From: Gammaproteobacteria bacterium
Lineage (GTDB): Bacteria > Pseudomonadota > Gammaproteobacteria > JASBUN01
Assembly (NCBI GenBank): GCA_030147845.1
Contig: JASBUN010000046.1
Coordinates: forward strand, 1 to 64,000
Length of the DNA: 64,000 nucleotides
Direction: 5' to 3'
This document shows positions 1 through 9,424 of the stretch, one piece after another; positions within the stretch are counted from its first letter, which is position 1; each line of letters opens with the position of its first letter. The notes beneath the pieces were generated by a model, which was not told the origin of the DNA, searched no databases, and saw only the letters and a program-made list of their open reading frames with translations. The position numbers and the translations under genes were made by a program.

Positions 1-2708
1 CCGGCTTGCGCCAACGCGTAAGCGACGTGATATCGAATCTCGGCTGATTTAGGCAACAGTTTGGAAGCCTTTTGCAACAGATCCAGCCCGCGTTCGTTCT
101 GACCATGTCGCGCCAACATCCAACCAAGCGTGTCCATGATCGCCGGGCTCTTGGGCCGCTGTTTGTATGCTTTCTCCGCCAAGCTTAGCGCACGCGCATC
201 GTGTTTGGCGTCGTATAGGACCGCAAGATTATTTAACGCCATAGCGTTTTGGTCATTCTGTTTGAGTACCGCTTCGTACTCGGCAATCGCGCGCGCAGTA
301 TCTCCAGCCGACTGATAAGCCGCCGCCAAATAGGTGCGGGTACTCAAGTCGTTCGGATGTTGGCTCAACCAATCATGGATCGTTTTGCTCGCCCGAGCCT
401 TATCACCCGCGCGCAGTAGCGCTTGGTGCAATTTTCTTACTGTCGAGCCGTTAGCCTGCAGTTTAAGGGCCTGCTGGTAGCGATCGGCAGCCTGCTGATT
501 GCGGCCTTGGGCCATCAGCATATCGCCTTCCGCTAAATACCCGGCTGGTTGATCGGGCACTTGTTTTTGAACGCGCCGCGCGAGATCCATGCCCTGCGCA
601 TAACGCCCGCTCTGAACATCGAGTGATACTAATGTGAGCTGCGCCTGCAGGTAGGTGGGCTGTAGCTCAAGCGCCTTGTTAAGAGACGCGCGCCCGTCCT
701 CATCGTTGCCTGTGGCGATTTGAATGACTCCTAATCGGTAATGGGCGGTCGCCGAATCGGGCCGGCGTCGAGTCATCTCGGTGTAGGTAGCCAATGCGGC
801 CTTCTGCTGGCCCGCTGCGAGTTGCGCGGCGCCCACCAAATCCAGTGCGTCGATGCTATCCGGATTCGCATTTTGTGCAGCTTGCGCTGCCGCAAGCGCG
901 TTGGTGGAGTCTTTTTTCCGCAGGTAATAGCGCACTAGAGCGCTACGCGCTTGTATCGATTTCGGATGTGCCTGCACCGCCTTGTTCAACCAGCTTAATG
1001 CATCGGCATCGTTGCCATCGGTCGATGCCAGGCCCGCGAGGTTAAGCATCGCCGGCAGATTATCACGGTGATCTGCGAGAATTCCTTCCAAGCGCTTACG
1101 TGCCGCAGCCGGCTGTTTCTCTCGCACATCGAGTCGAGCCAAATTCATGGCCGCCGGGACATAATCGTGCTTAACGCTGAGTGCTTTCTCGAAACTCGCG
1201 CGTGCCCCACGTGAATCGCCTTTACCGAGATATGCAACACCTTCCATATTGTAAACGACTGGATTGTCCGCCTGCTTTTTGCCCCATGCTTCGGCAAACT
1301 GCAAGGCCTTGTCATACTCCCGCCGGGATAGATAGGTCACCACCAGCAGCGCGTCCGCTCGCGTGGCCTGCGGCGCCGACTTCGCCGCCGATTCGAGATC
1401 GGCAATACCCTGTTCTGTATCGCCCAAGGCCAGTCGATTGATCCCCAGCTGAGTACGGATGCCGACATCCTTCGGATCGATCGATGCGGCGCGCTCCAGA
1501 TACTCCGTAGCTACGGAATATCGCTTAAGGTCCATATTGGCTTGCGCCGCCAACACCAAGATCTGCGGCTGCACCGGCGTCCTGGCCAGCGCGGACTCCA
1601 AAACTTTGAGCGCCACGTCAGGTTGTTTGAGTTTCAAGTTGGTTTTCGCCAACAACTCCTGGGCCGGCACCAAATCGGGTACGCTGGTCAACACGCTGCC
1701 GAGATACTGTCGTGCTTGCTCGTAGTGGCCTTGAGCATAATGATCCGCGCCAAGATAAAATAGCACCGGCAGATAGTTTGGGGCGTATTTCAGCGCTTCT
1801 TCGAACGAGGTTTGCGCGGAGGCATAATCTGCCGTACGGAACTGTAGCAAGCCCTGCGCGTAGTACACGCCTGGGTGCCGTATCCGACGCTTTTTGAGCA
1901 CCTCGATATCGGCCTTGGCGGCGGTAAAGTCCTTCTCGGCGATATAGGCGAATGCGCGCTTGAGATAATAGGCCGCGTTATTAGACTGGCTTTCGATGGC
2001 CTTGGTGTATGCCGCGGCTGCCTGCTTGTTGTCACCGCTTTCGCCATCGACGTCGCCCATTACGCTCCAGGCTTCAGCCGACTTCGGCTTTGACTTGAGT
2101 ATGCCCTGCAGCAGCGTGCGTGCGGCATCAAAATCACGTTTGGCGGCGGCAAGCCTAGCTTGGCCGATCACGGCATCATCGAAATCCGGCACCAATGCGA
2201 GCGCGTCGGCAAATGCCTTACCCGCATCGGCCTGCTTTCCCAGTTGCAGAAAAACATTCCCTCTGAGGACAAGCAACTCGGCGTTTTCGGCTTTGGACAG
2301 GCCACTACGCGTATGCGCAAGCTTCAGGGCCTCGTCATATTGGTGTTGCAGAATCTTCGCGCGCACCAGGGGAATAGCAATGGCGTCGTCGTCGATGCCC
2401 AGCTCGCGCGCTCTGACGAGTTCTTTTTCGGCGGCCGGGCCATTACCGAGTTCCGCATAGGTCTTGCCGAGAAGCCAGCGCGCCTCGGGGTTCTTCGGGT
2501 TCGCCACCAAGGCGTTTTTCAATTCGATAACACTCGCAGACAGGTTACCCTTGTCGCGATAATCTTTAGCGCGACTTACATACTGAGTATCCGTCAGATC
2601 GTGCTGGCCGCAACCGACCAAACCGGTCGATACCCAAAGCGCCAACACACTTAGCACAAGCAAACGAACCCAACCAAATCTGTCTTCATTCATTAATTCG
2701 TATGACAT
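1..2708 (-). CDS. prsT: PEP-CTERM system TPR-repeat lipoprotein (PrsT-like), C-terminus runs off the window start
   Basis: Open frame on - strand, not in the supplied track. Begins MSYELMNEDRFGWVRLLVLSVLALWVSTGLVGCGQHDL (lipobox LVGC), then continuous TPR-like repeats to base 1. Adjacent to prsK/prsR-like genes. Confidence 0.85.
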   Translation of the reverse strand, partial: MSYELMNEDRFGWVRLLVLSVLALWVSTGLVGCGQHDLTDTQYVSRAKDYRDKGNLSASVIELKNALVANPKNPEARWLLGKTYAELGNGPAAEKELVRARELGIDDDAIAIPLVRAKILQHQYDEALKLAHTRSGLSKAENAELLVLRGNVFLQLGKQADAGKAFADALALVPDFDDAVIGQARLAAAKRDFDAARTLLQGILKSKPKSAEAWSVMGDVDGESGDNKQAAAAYTKAIESQSNNAAYYLKRAFAYIAEKDFTAAKADIEVLKKRRIRHPGVYYAQGLLQFRTADYASAQTSFEEALKYAPNYLPVLFYLGADHYAQGHYEQARQYLGSVLTSVPDLVPAQELLAKTNLKLKQPDVALKVLESALARTPVQPQILVLAAQANMDLKRYSVATEYLERAASIDPKDVGIRTQLGINRLALGDTEQGIADLESAAKSAPQATRADALLVVTYLSRREYDKALQFAEAWGKKQADNPVVYNMEGVAYLGKGDSRGARASFEKALSVKHDYVPAAMNLARLDVREKQPAAARKRLEGILADHRDNLPAMLNLAGLASTDGNDADALSWLNKAVQAHPKSIQARSALVRYYLRKKDSTNALAAAQAAQNANPDSIDALDLVGAAQLAAGQQKAALATYTEMTRRRPDSATAHYRLGVIQIATGNDEDGRASLNKALELQPTYLQAQLTLVSLDVQSGRYAQGMDLARRVQKQVPDQPAGYLAEGDMLMAQGRNQQAADRYQQALKLQANGSTVRKLHQALLRAGDKARASKTIHDWLSQHPNDLSTRTYLAAAYQSAGDTARAIAEYEAVLKQNDQNAMALNNLAVLYDAKHDARALSLAEKAYKQRPKSPAIMDTLGWMLARHGQNERGLDLLQKASKLLPKSAEIRYHVAYALAQA

Positions 2709-2778
2709 TATTTGTCCCAATCCCTTAGCAGTACATTTGTTTCCCGCAAGCCCAACATGTGCTCGAAATCGCCCCCAG

Positions 2779-2871
2779 GGGCCGGTTGGATTTAGACGAC
2801 GGTAGTAAAGGAAAGCAAGTTTGAGGCGAAATGGCTTTCCTGCTGTGGATCAGTCTAAGTCCGACACGATC
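2779..2871. mobile_element. Family-2 palindromic MITE-like element, short type (93 bp), flanks CCAG / CTAA
   Basis: GGGCCGGTTGGATTTAGACGACGGTAG...GATCAGTCTAAGTCCGACACGATC aligns end to end with the copies at 9248 and 55030. Confidence 0.6.
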
Positions 2872-2886
2872 CTAACGACCTGAATC

Positions 2887-5682
2887 TCATTTAATGCGCG
2901 CCAACAGCGCTCGCGCGTCGTCCGCCTCCGCGAATTGTGCGTTCGAACGCAACAAGCGCGTCAGTTCCTTGCGCGCCTCATCGCGCTGGCCGTTCTGCTC
3001 CAGCGCGGCGGCGAGATGATATCGAATCTCGGCGGTATTCGGCGAGTGCGATGCCGCCGTCTGCAACAACTGCAGCGCCTGCTTCGGTTTACCTGTTTTC
3101 AGCAAAATCCAGCCATAGGTATCCGCAATGGCGGGCGATTTCGGCGCCAGCGCATGAGCCTTGGCGGCATATTCACTGGCACGCGCATCGCCGCGCTGTA
3201 AATACAACCAAGCCATGTTATTCCAAATAGCCGCGTTATCCGGCTGCGCCTGCCGGACCAAGTCGTATTCACGCAAGGCGGCATCGATTTGATTTTGACT
3301 TTGATACAGCTGCGCCAAAATTATCCGCGCACCGCTATCTTTCGGCTGCTTCGCACACCAATCGACCAACACCGATATAGCACCGGTGGGGTCATTCGAT
3401 TTCTGTAGCGTCTGCGCCAGCGACGCCGCAAGCCACGAGCTGGGCGTTCTATCGTAGGCCTGCTGGTAGCTCTGCGCCGCCGCCGCGTATTGTTTTGCCT
3501 TATTCTGAACGTTGCCTTGCAGTTGGTATCCTATACCGGATTTCGAATCCAGCTGCTGGATTTTGCGGGCCAGCTCGGTGGCTTTATCGTTATTGCCATC
3601 GTTTAGTTCAAGATCGCTAAGCATGGCCAGTGCAGCAATGTTTTTTGGGTGCTCGCGCACTACCGCCGTAATGGTCCTGCGCGCCTGATCGCGGTCTTTT
3701 TGCACAATATACGCCCGCGCCACCAGCAGCTGCGCATCGATATTTTTCGGCTGCAGATCGGCCAAACGTTTGAATGTTACAACCGCGCTGGCAGTCTCAC
3801 CGGCAGCGAGCTGCGCATCGCCCAGCAGCTTCAATACGCCCGGGTTGTTACGATGTGCGTCCTCCAATTGCCGCGCCGCCGACAGACCCTTTAGTGCGTC
3901 ACCATTGGCGAGATAATAGCGCGTTAATAAAACGCCGGGCTCAATCGCATTGGGATTGGCATCACGTGCCTTGATCACCAAAGCGCGGGCGGCGTCGGGC
4001 TTTCCGCTACGTTCCTCCAGTGCTGCCAAGCCGAGTAGCGCGCCCATATTGCCGGGCTTCTGCTTTAACGCAAGTTGGTACTGTGCGCGGGCAGCGTCGG
4101 GCTTATGGTCCTTCTCCGCCATTTTTGCCAGATTTATATACGCGGTAACATATTTCGGATCCAGCTCCAGCGCTTTATTCAGGTGCGCGCGCGCCTGGGT
4201 CCGGTCGCCTTTACCGATGTACGCTACGGCGAGTAAATTCTGCGCCACCGGGCTATCGGCATGCCGTTTTGCCATCGCCTCGCCCAGTGTTAGTGCTTTA
4301 TCGAAATGCCGCCGTTGAATTTCGACCAGGATGAGAAGCACATCGGCCTGAACCGGCGCAGAACCCATATCGACCGCCGCCTGAAGATCGGAAACAGCTT
4401 GACTGGTCTTGCCTAGAGCCAAGTTGCCGACGCCAAGCTGCATGCGTATGGCGGCCATATCCGGCGCCAGCTTCGCCGCCTTACTCAAATACTCCGTACC
4501 GCGGGCGAAATCGCGCTTCTGGTAGTAAGCAGACCCGATCAAGGCAAGTAACTGCGCGTCGCGCGGCGCCGCCCGCTCTAAAGGAGTCAGTAAAGTCAGC
4601 GCCGCGTTCGGATCACGGCGTTTTAGCCGTACCGCGGCCAACAACTTCGATGCCGGCAGGTAACCTGGCCGCACCGCCAGATAACGCGACAGATCGTCCT
4701 CGGCGGTTTCCAGCCGCCCTTGCGCGTACGCCACCGCGCCCGCCAACAGGCGTGCCGGAGCATAGTTGGGTGCACTTCTGAGGGCCAGCTCGAGATTTGA
4801 TCGCGCCGTATCATAGTCCTTGTTCTGGAATGCCAGGACAGCATTGAAGTATTGCACCAGCGGATGACTCGGGACGCGCTGGTTGAGCCATTCGAGTGCA
4901 TTCTTCGCTTCTGAGTATTGTCCGAGCGCCAGCATTGTAGAGAGCTGCGCCAAACGCGCACCGACGTGACCAGGGTTAATCGATACGGCCTTGGAAAACG
5001 CCTCCAAGGCGTCCTTCAATTTGCCGTCGATCAACAGCAGCTCCCCGTGCAGCACCAGTGGCTCCGCGCGCTCCGGCGCGACAAGCATGGCCTTTCGCAC
5101 ATACCCCGTTGCCGCCGCACGGTCCTTGTGTACCATGGCGATTTGTGCCGCCGCCAAAAGTACGTCGGCGTCCGCATCGGAGAGTTTTAACGCCTGTTGT
5201 ATCGACGATTGTGCTAAATCGTTATTACCGCGCATGAGTTCCGCACGTGCGCGCAGCGCCAAAACGATCGCATGTACGTTGCTGCTGTCCTTACCGTCCT
5301 CCTTGATCTCATCGAGCACCGCTTTGGCATTGCCCCTATCCAAGTAAGCGGTTCCCAGCGGGCGTATCCACTTGGAACGCGCCACACCCAATGCTCGGGC
5401 CCGTCGCAACTCCTTTTCCGCATCGGCAGATTGCCCCAGCTTCAGATAGGTGGTGCCCAACAATAGGCGCGCTTGCGCGTCATTCGGATTGGCCTGCAAC
5501 GCGTTCTTCAGCTGGATGACGGCCGCCCGATTTTTGCCTTGGCTTAAAAAGCGCTGCGCAGATTGCGCGTAGTCGGTGGTCGCGCCGGCGACGCCGGCGT
5601 ATGTCATCAGAACGCAAACCATCGCAAAAGCCAAACCTGCCCGCCGTTCGATTCGATAGTGCCCTATCCCGATATTTTCCAT
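2887..5682 (-). CDS. prsT: PEP-CTERM system TPR-repeat protein (PrsT-like), second paralog with a signal peptide
   Basis: ORF 2887..5796. Likely start MENIGIGHYRIERRAGLAFAMVCVLMTYAGVAGA at 5682; long TPR array; adjacent to prsR/prsK. Confidence 0.85.
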   Translation of the reverse strand: MENIGIGHYRIERRAGLAFAMVCVLMTYAGVAGATTDYAQSAQRFLSQGKNRAAVIQLKNALQANPNDAQARLLLGTTYLKLGQSADAEKELRRARALGVARSKWIRPLGTAYLDRGNAKAVLDEIKEDGKDSSNVHAIVLALRARAELMRGNNDLAQSSIQQALKLSDADADVLLAAAQIAMVHKDRAAATGYVRKAMLVAPERAEPLVLHGELLLIDGKLKDALEAFSKAVSINPGHVGARLAQLSTMLALGQYSEAKNALEWLNQRVPSHPLVQYFNAVLAFQNKDYDTARSNLELALRSAPNYAPARLLAGAVAYAQGRLETAEDDLSRYLAVRPGYLPASKLLAAVRLKRRDPNAALTLLTPLERAAPRDAQLLALIGSAYYQKRDFARGTEYLSKAAKLAPDMAAIRMQLGVGNLALGKTSQAVSDLQAAVDMGSAPVQADVLLILVEIQRRHFDKALTLGEAMAKRHADSPVAQNLLAVAYIGKGDRTQARAHLNKALELDPKYVTAYINLAKMAEKDHKPDAARAQYQLALKQKPGNMGALLGLAALEERSGKPDAARALVIKARDANPNAIEPGVLLTRYYLANGDALKGLSAARQLEDAHRNNPGVLKLLGDAQLAAGETASAVVTFKRLADLQPKNIDAQLLVARAYIVQKDRDQARRTITAVVREHPKNIAALAMLSDLELNDGNNDKATELARKIQQLDSKSGIGYQLQGNVQNKAKQYAAAAQSYQQAYDRTPSSWLAASLAQTLQKSNDPTGAISVLVDWCAKQPKDSGARIILAQLYQSQNQIDAALREYDLVRQAQPDNAAIWNNMAWLYLQRGDARASEYAAKAHALAPKSPAIADTYGWILLKTGKPKQALQLLQTAASHSPNTAEIRYHLAAALEQNGQRDEARKELTRLLRSNAQFAEADDARALLARIK

Positions 5683-5737
5683 AGTGCCTCTCCAACCGAA
5701 TTTTTCGGTTTTTATACTACCGTTGCGCGCAGCGTCG

Positions 5738-7093
5738 TTACTCGCGCATCTGATACTTATCCAGCAATGCGTAGAGTGTCGGACGGGTGACACCAAGAAT
5801 TTCCGCGGCGCGGGTTAAATTACCCTCGACAATACTCAACGCACGCGACAGCGCGCGGCGCTCGGCTTCCTCCCGAACTTCACGTAAATTGAACGGAATA
5901 CGCTCCGATTCCGGCACGCCGAGTTCCAGGTCTTCGGCGGTGATCTGCGCGCCCTCCGCCATGATCACTGCACGTTTGACTCGATTCTCCAACTCGCGAA
6001 CATTCCCCGGCCATGCATACGACTCCAGTGCCGCAAGTCCGTCCTTGCTGAATCCGCTCGCGGCGCATCCGTTGGTTTTCGAGAACCGTTGTAGAAACTC
6101 CATCGCGAGCACCACCGCATCACCTTGGCGACGCCGCAATGGCGGAACCTCGACCGTAATCTCGCTAATGCGGTAATATAAATCTTCCCGAAACAGGCCT
6201 TCACGGATCAGGCCGGTAAGATCCTGATGAGTTGCGCACACTACACGAACGTCGACCGGGATCTCCTGACGTCCACCGACTCGTTCAATGACACGCTCTT
6301 GAAGAAAACGCAATAATTTGCCTTGCAGCGACAACGGCAAATCACCCACTTCGTCCAAAAACAGCGTGCCGCCATCTGCGTACTCGATTTTACCTTTGGT
6401 CTGTTTTCCGGCGCCTGTAAACGCACCCTTCTCATAACCGAACAACTCGCTCTCCAGCAGTGTTTCCGGGATAGCCGCGCAATTGATGGCGACAAAATTC
6501 CCTTCCGCACGACCACCCAACGAATAGATGGCACGCGCAAGCAGCTCCTTGCCCGTGCCGCTCTCGCCCAATATCAGTACGGTCACATCCGTTGGCGCAA
6601 CTTTCTCGACCGTGCGGCAAACTTTCAATAATTCCGGGCTCGATCCAATGATGCCGGTCAGTGGCGAGCGCTCCAGTTTGCCCCACAAACGTCGGTTTTC
6701 ACTCTCAAGCTCAAATAGCCGGTAGGCACGTTCGACGATCAAACTAAGAATTTCCGCATCGACCGGCTTTTGATAAAAATCGTAAGCGCCAAGCGCCACG
6801 GCCTTCACCGCGTTTTCACGATCCTCATTGCCGGTCACGACGATGACTTTGGTGTGCGGTGCCAGCCGGAGTATCTCCTCGAGTGTGGCTAGACCCTCTG
6901 AAGCGTTGGTGGGATCGGGCGGCAACCCCAAGTCGAGGGTGACTACGGCCGGCTCGTGGCGGCGCAGCTCCGTAATTGCGCTGTTGCGGTCACCCGCGAC
7001 GACAACATCGAAATTCTCAAAACACCAGCGCAGCTGGCTCTGTAGTCCGGCGTCATCTTCGACTATCAGCAACTTTCGGCTTTCGGGGCTCAC
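5738..7093 (-). CDS. prsR: PEP-CTERM-box response regulator, sigma-54 dependent (PrsR)
   Basis: Receiver domain (KLLIVEDDAGLQSQL), AAA+ GESGTGKELLARAIY and GAFTGA motifs, Fis-type HTH at the C-terminus. Probable GTG start at 7093 overlaps the prsK stop. Confidence 0.9.
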   Translation of the reverse strand: MSPESRKLLIVEDDAGLQSQLRWCFENFDVVVAGDRNSAITELRRHEPAVVTLDLGLPPDPTNASEGLATLEEILRLAPHTKVIVVTGNEDRENAVKAVALGAYDFYQKPVDAEILSLIVERAYRLFELESENRRLWGKLERSPLTGIIGSSPELLKVCRTVEKVAPTDVTVLILGESGTGKELLARAIYSLGGRAEGNFVAINCAAIPETLLESELFGYEKGAFTGAGKQTKGKIEYADGGTLFLDEVGDLPLSLQGKLLRFLQERVIERVGGRQEIPVDVRVVCATHQDLTGLIREGLFREDLYYRISEITVEVPPLRRRQGDAVVLAMEFLQRFSKTNGCAASGFSKDGLAALESYAWPGNVRELENRVKRAVIMAEGAQITAEDLELGVPESERIPFNLREVREEAERRALSRALSIVEGNLTRAAEILGVTRPTLYALLDKYQMRE

Positions 7094-9222
7094 TGGGCTA
7101 GCCTGGCCATGTTGCTCTCCTTCTGCTGTTCCGGAGCATCCCGATACAGCGGAAGAATGATCTGGAATGTCGTTCCCACCCCGTACTCGCTCTTTACCTG
7201 CATATCCCCACCCTGTGCCCATACGAACTCCCGACTTTCAAATACACCAATGCCCATGCCCGCGTTACCCTTTGTGGTATCAAATGGCCGGAACAATCGC
7301 TCGCGTAGAAATTGAGGTTCCATACCGCAACCGGTATCCTCGATCTCGATCACCGCGTCTACGCCCTTGTTATACGCGCGCACCACGACTGTGCCCGCAT
7401 CCGGTGTGGCGTCCTGAGCATTCTGAATAATATGCGCAATAACATCGCGTAATTGATCGCGCTCCGTCAACAACAAAACCGGCTCCGCACCCACCTGCAT
7501 CGCCACCGATGGCTGGCGCGAAGCACTCAAAGCAACCGCATCGCGCAGGACATCGCCCAACGCAACAATCTCCTTGCCGCCGTCATCGCGTCGTCCTTTG
7601 CGAAGCTGCGCAAGCATTCTGGTCATCCTGTTTGTCGCATTCTCCACGGTACGAATCGCATCTTCCATAAAAGCCGGCTTGCCCATGTGCTTTTCTGCAT
7701 TCGATACCACCAAGGCAAGTTGCGCAATGACGTTCTTCAAATCATGCACAACATAAGACGAAAACCGATTAAACGCCTCAAATTGGCGCGCATTCATTAA
7801 CGCCAAACTGGTTTCCAGCAGGGCGACGTAACTGGCCAACTGTAACCCCACGGTCTTCAATAAGTCGCGATCCTCCCAATTGATCGACCGCGGCGCGCGA
7901 GGATTGGATAAAACGACAAAAGCAAGCAATTCCTCTTGCTGTATGAGCGGAACGATCAGCCAGGCACGCTCCATTCCTTTTAGCCAATCCGGCAGCTCGA
8001 GACTACCGTAGTCCTCGGGTTGGGACTCGTACTCACGCAGATTAATGATCCACTGGCGTTCCGTCATGAAACTCACTAATGGCGCGTCACCCTTGACATT
8101 ATCCGCGACCGGCTCGTTCATGTTCCAATGTGTCGAGTAAGTGAAGTGGCCGCTCTCGGCTCGCGTCCATAACATGCCGCCCGGACTGTCGACAATATCG
8201 GCCAGCGCGCGAATGACGCGTTCGCGCATGTCACCACCCGTCTCATTCGACGTGAGCGTGCGCGACAACTTCAACCACTCTTCGCGATAATCATATTTAT
8301 AGTTAAAGAAATGCTTGCTAAGAAAGACCTTAGCGCGTGCACGCATCTGACCGGAAAACAGCAAAACCAGTAGTAACGTAATGGCCAAAAATAAGAAGGT
8401 CGCCTGAGCCGTGGCTCCCCAATCGCCACCGTACACACGGATGTAATAACCGGCCGCGGCCATGGCCAACAAATATGTTCCAGCACCGAACAGCGAGGCG
8501 GCATGAAACACCATCTTTCGGGAAACGAAAACATCCAACGACCACTCCGGATTGCGCGCCGCTGAAACCGCCAGCATGGGAACGATAAGCGCATTCACGA
8601 ACCCCCGTGGCTGCCAAAGGCCCCATGCCACCTGTTTGAATAGCAGCGCGTGCGCGTACATAAACAGGTCATACGCAAACATCACGCCGATACCAAGGAA
8701 CAGATATTTAACCGCCCAGCGTCGATCCGGACGCGTGTTGCGAAATAACTGTTCGATCAGCGCGAGACCGACAACGGCGAGCGCCAGATGTCCGGCAATA
8801 CGAAAATCGACACCGACCTCGATCGGCACTCCGATTGCCAGCATGCTGGGAGCCACGTCGGCGAATAACACCAGAGCGGCGAAACCATATACCAGCGGAC
8901 GCGCGTACCGCAAAGCGCTGGTGTGCGGCTCGCGGGCGCCCTCGAGCGGCGCCAGCAGGTGAAACAAGAACGCGAACCAGGCCGCGTTGCGCAGAACTTC
9001 GATAGCGTAATAAGAACGCTCCGCTAACGCGGCGCCGCCCGTGAACGCAAAATAGGCCGCCGACATGGCCCATACCGCACTGGTCGCCACCGCCAATACC
9101 AACAAGCCGCCGTGCAATCGACCGCGCCAACTGGTCAGCAACAGTACGACCAACAGCACGAACAGCACCGCTGCGGTCGCATAACTTGCGATGCCAATGT
9201 TTGCCGTCAAGCCAACATCCAT
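7090..9222 (-). CDS. prsK: PEP-CTERM system histidine kinase (PrsK)
   Basis: N-terminal multi-TM region, GAF-like region, HisKA-type HDLKN and HATPase IEDTGCGM / GNAGMGIGVFESREF motifs; coupled to prsR. Confidence 0.9.
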   Translation of the reverse strand: MDVGLTANIGIASYATAAVLFVLLVVLLLTSWRGRLHGGLLVLAVATSAVWAMSAAYFAFTGGAALAERSYYAIEVLRNAAWFAFLFHLLAPLEGAREPHTSALRYARPLVYGFAALVLFADVAPSMLAIGVPIEVGVDFRIAGHLALAVVGLALIEQLFRNTRPDRRWAVKYLFLGIGVMFAYDLFMYAHALLFKQVAWGLWQPRGFVNALIVPMLAVSAARNPEWSLDVFVSRKMVFHAASLFGAGTYLLAMAAAGYYIRVYGGDWGATAQATFLFLAITLLLVLLFSGQMRARAKVFLSKHFFNYKYDYREEWLKLSRTLTSNETGGDMRERVIRALADIVDSPGGMLWTRAESGHFTYSTHWNMNEPVADNVKGDAPLVSFMTERQWIINLREYESQPEDYGSLELPDWLKGMERAWLIVPLIQQEELLAFVVLSNPRAPRSINWEDRDLLKTVGLQLASYVALLETSLALMNARQFEAFNRFSSYVVHDLKNVIAQLALVVSNAEKHMGKPAFMEDAIRTVENATNRMTRMLAQLRKGRRDDGGKEIVALGDVLRDAVALSASRQPSVAMQVGAEPVLLLTERDQLRDVIAHIIQNAQDATPDAGTVVVRAYNKGVDAVIEIEDTGCGMEPQFLRERLFRPFDTTKGNAGMGIGVFESREFVWAQGGDMQVKSEYGVGTTFQIILPLYRDAPEQQKESNMARLAQ

Positions 9223-9247
9223 TTATATTTCCCCACCCGCTACCTGG

Positions 9248-9340
9248 GAGCCTGTCGGGCTTAGGACTGATCTGCTGCGAAAAAGCCATTTCGGCCAAAC
9301 TCGCTTGCCCTCATTACGATCGCCTAAGTTCGACACGCTC
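9248..9340. mobile_element. Family-2 palindromic MITE-like element, short type (93 bp), decayed flanks CTGG / CGAG
   Basis: GAGCCTGTCGGGCTTAGGACTGATCT...CGATCGCCTAAGTTCGACACGCTC; inverted-repeat ends; same length as the copies at 2779 and 55030. Confidence 0.7.
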
Positions 9341-9424
9341 CGAGTACAGCATACGTCTGGCAGTGGGCTAGAGTAAATATCCTCAGGCGCCAATGGCCTA
9401 TGACGAAAGTCGTATGTAGAACGG

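Noticed and set aside
1996-2654. + strand ORFs of 154 and 164 aa at the left edge
   Set aside because: They are antisense shadows of the PrsT-like TPR gene on the - strand, Ser/Arg-rich, with no recognisable domain.
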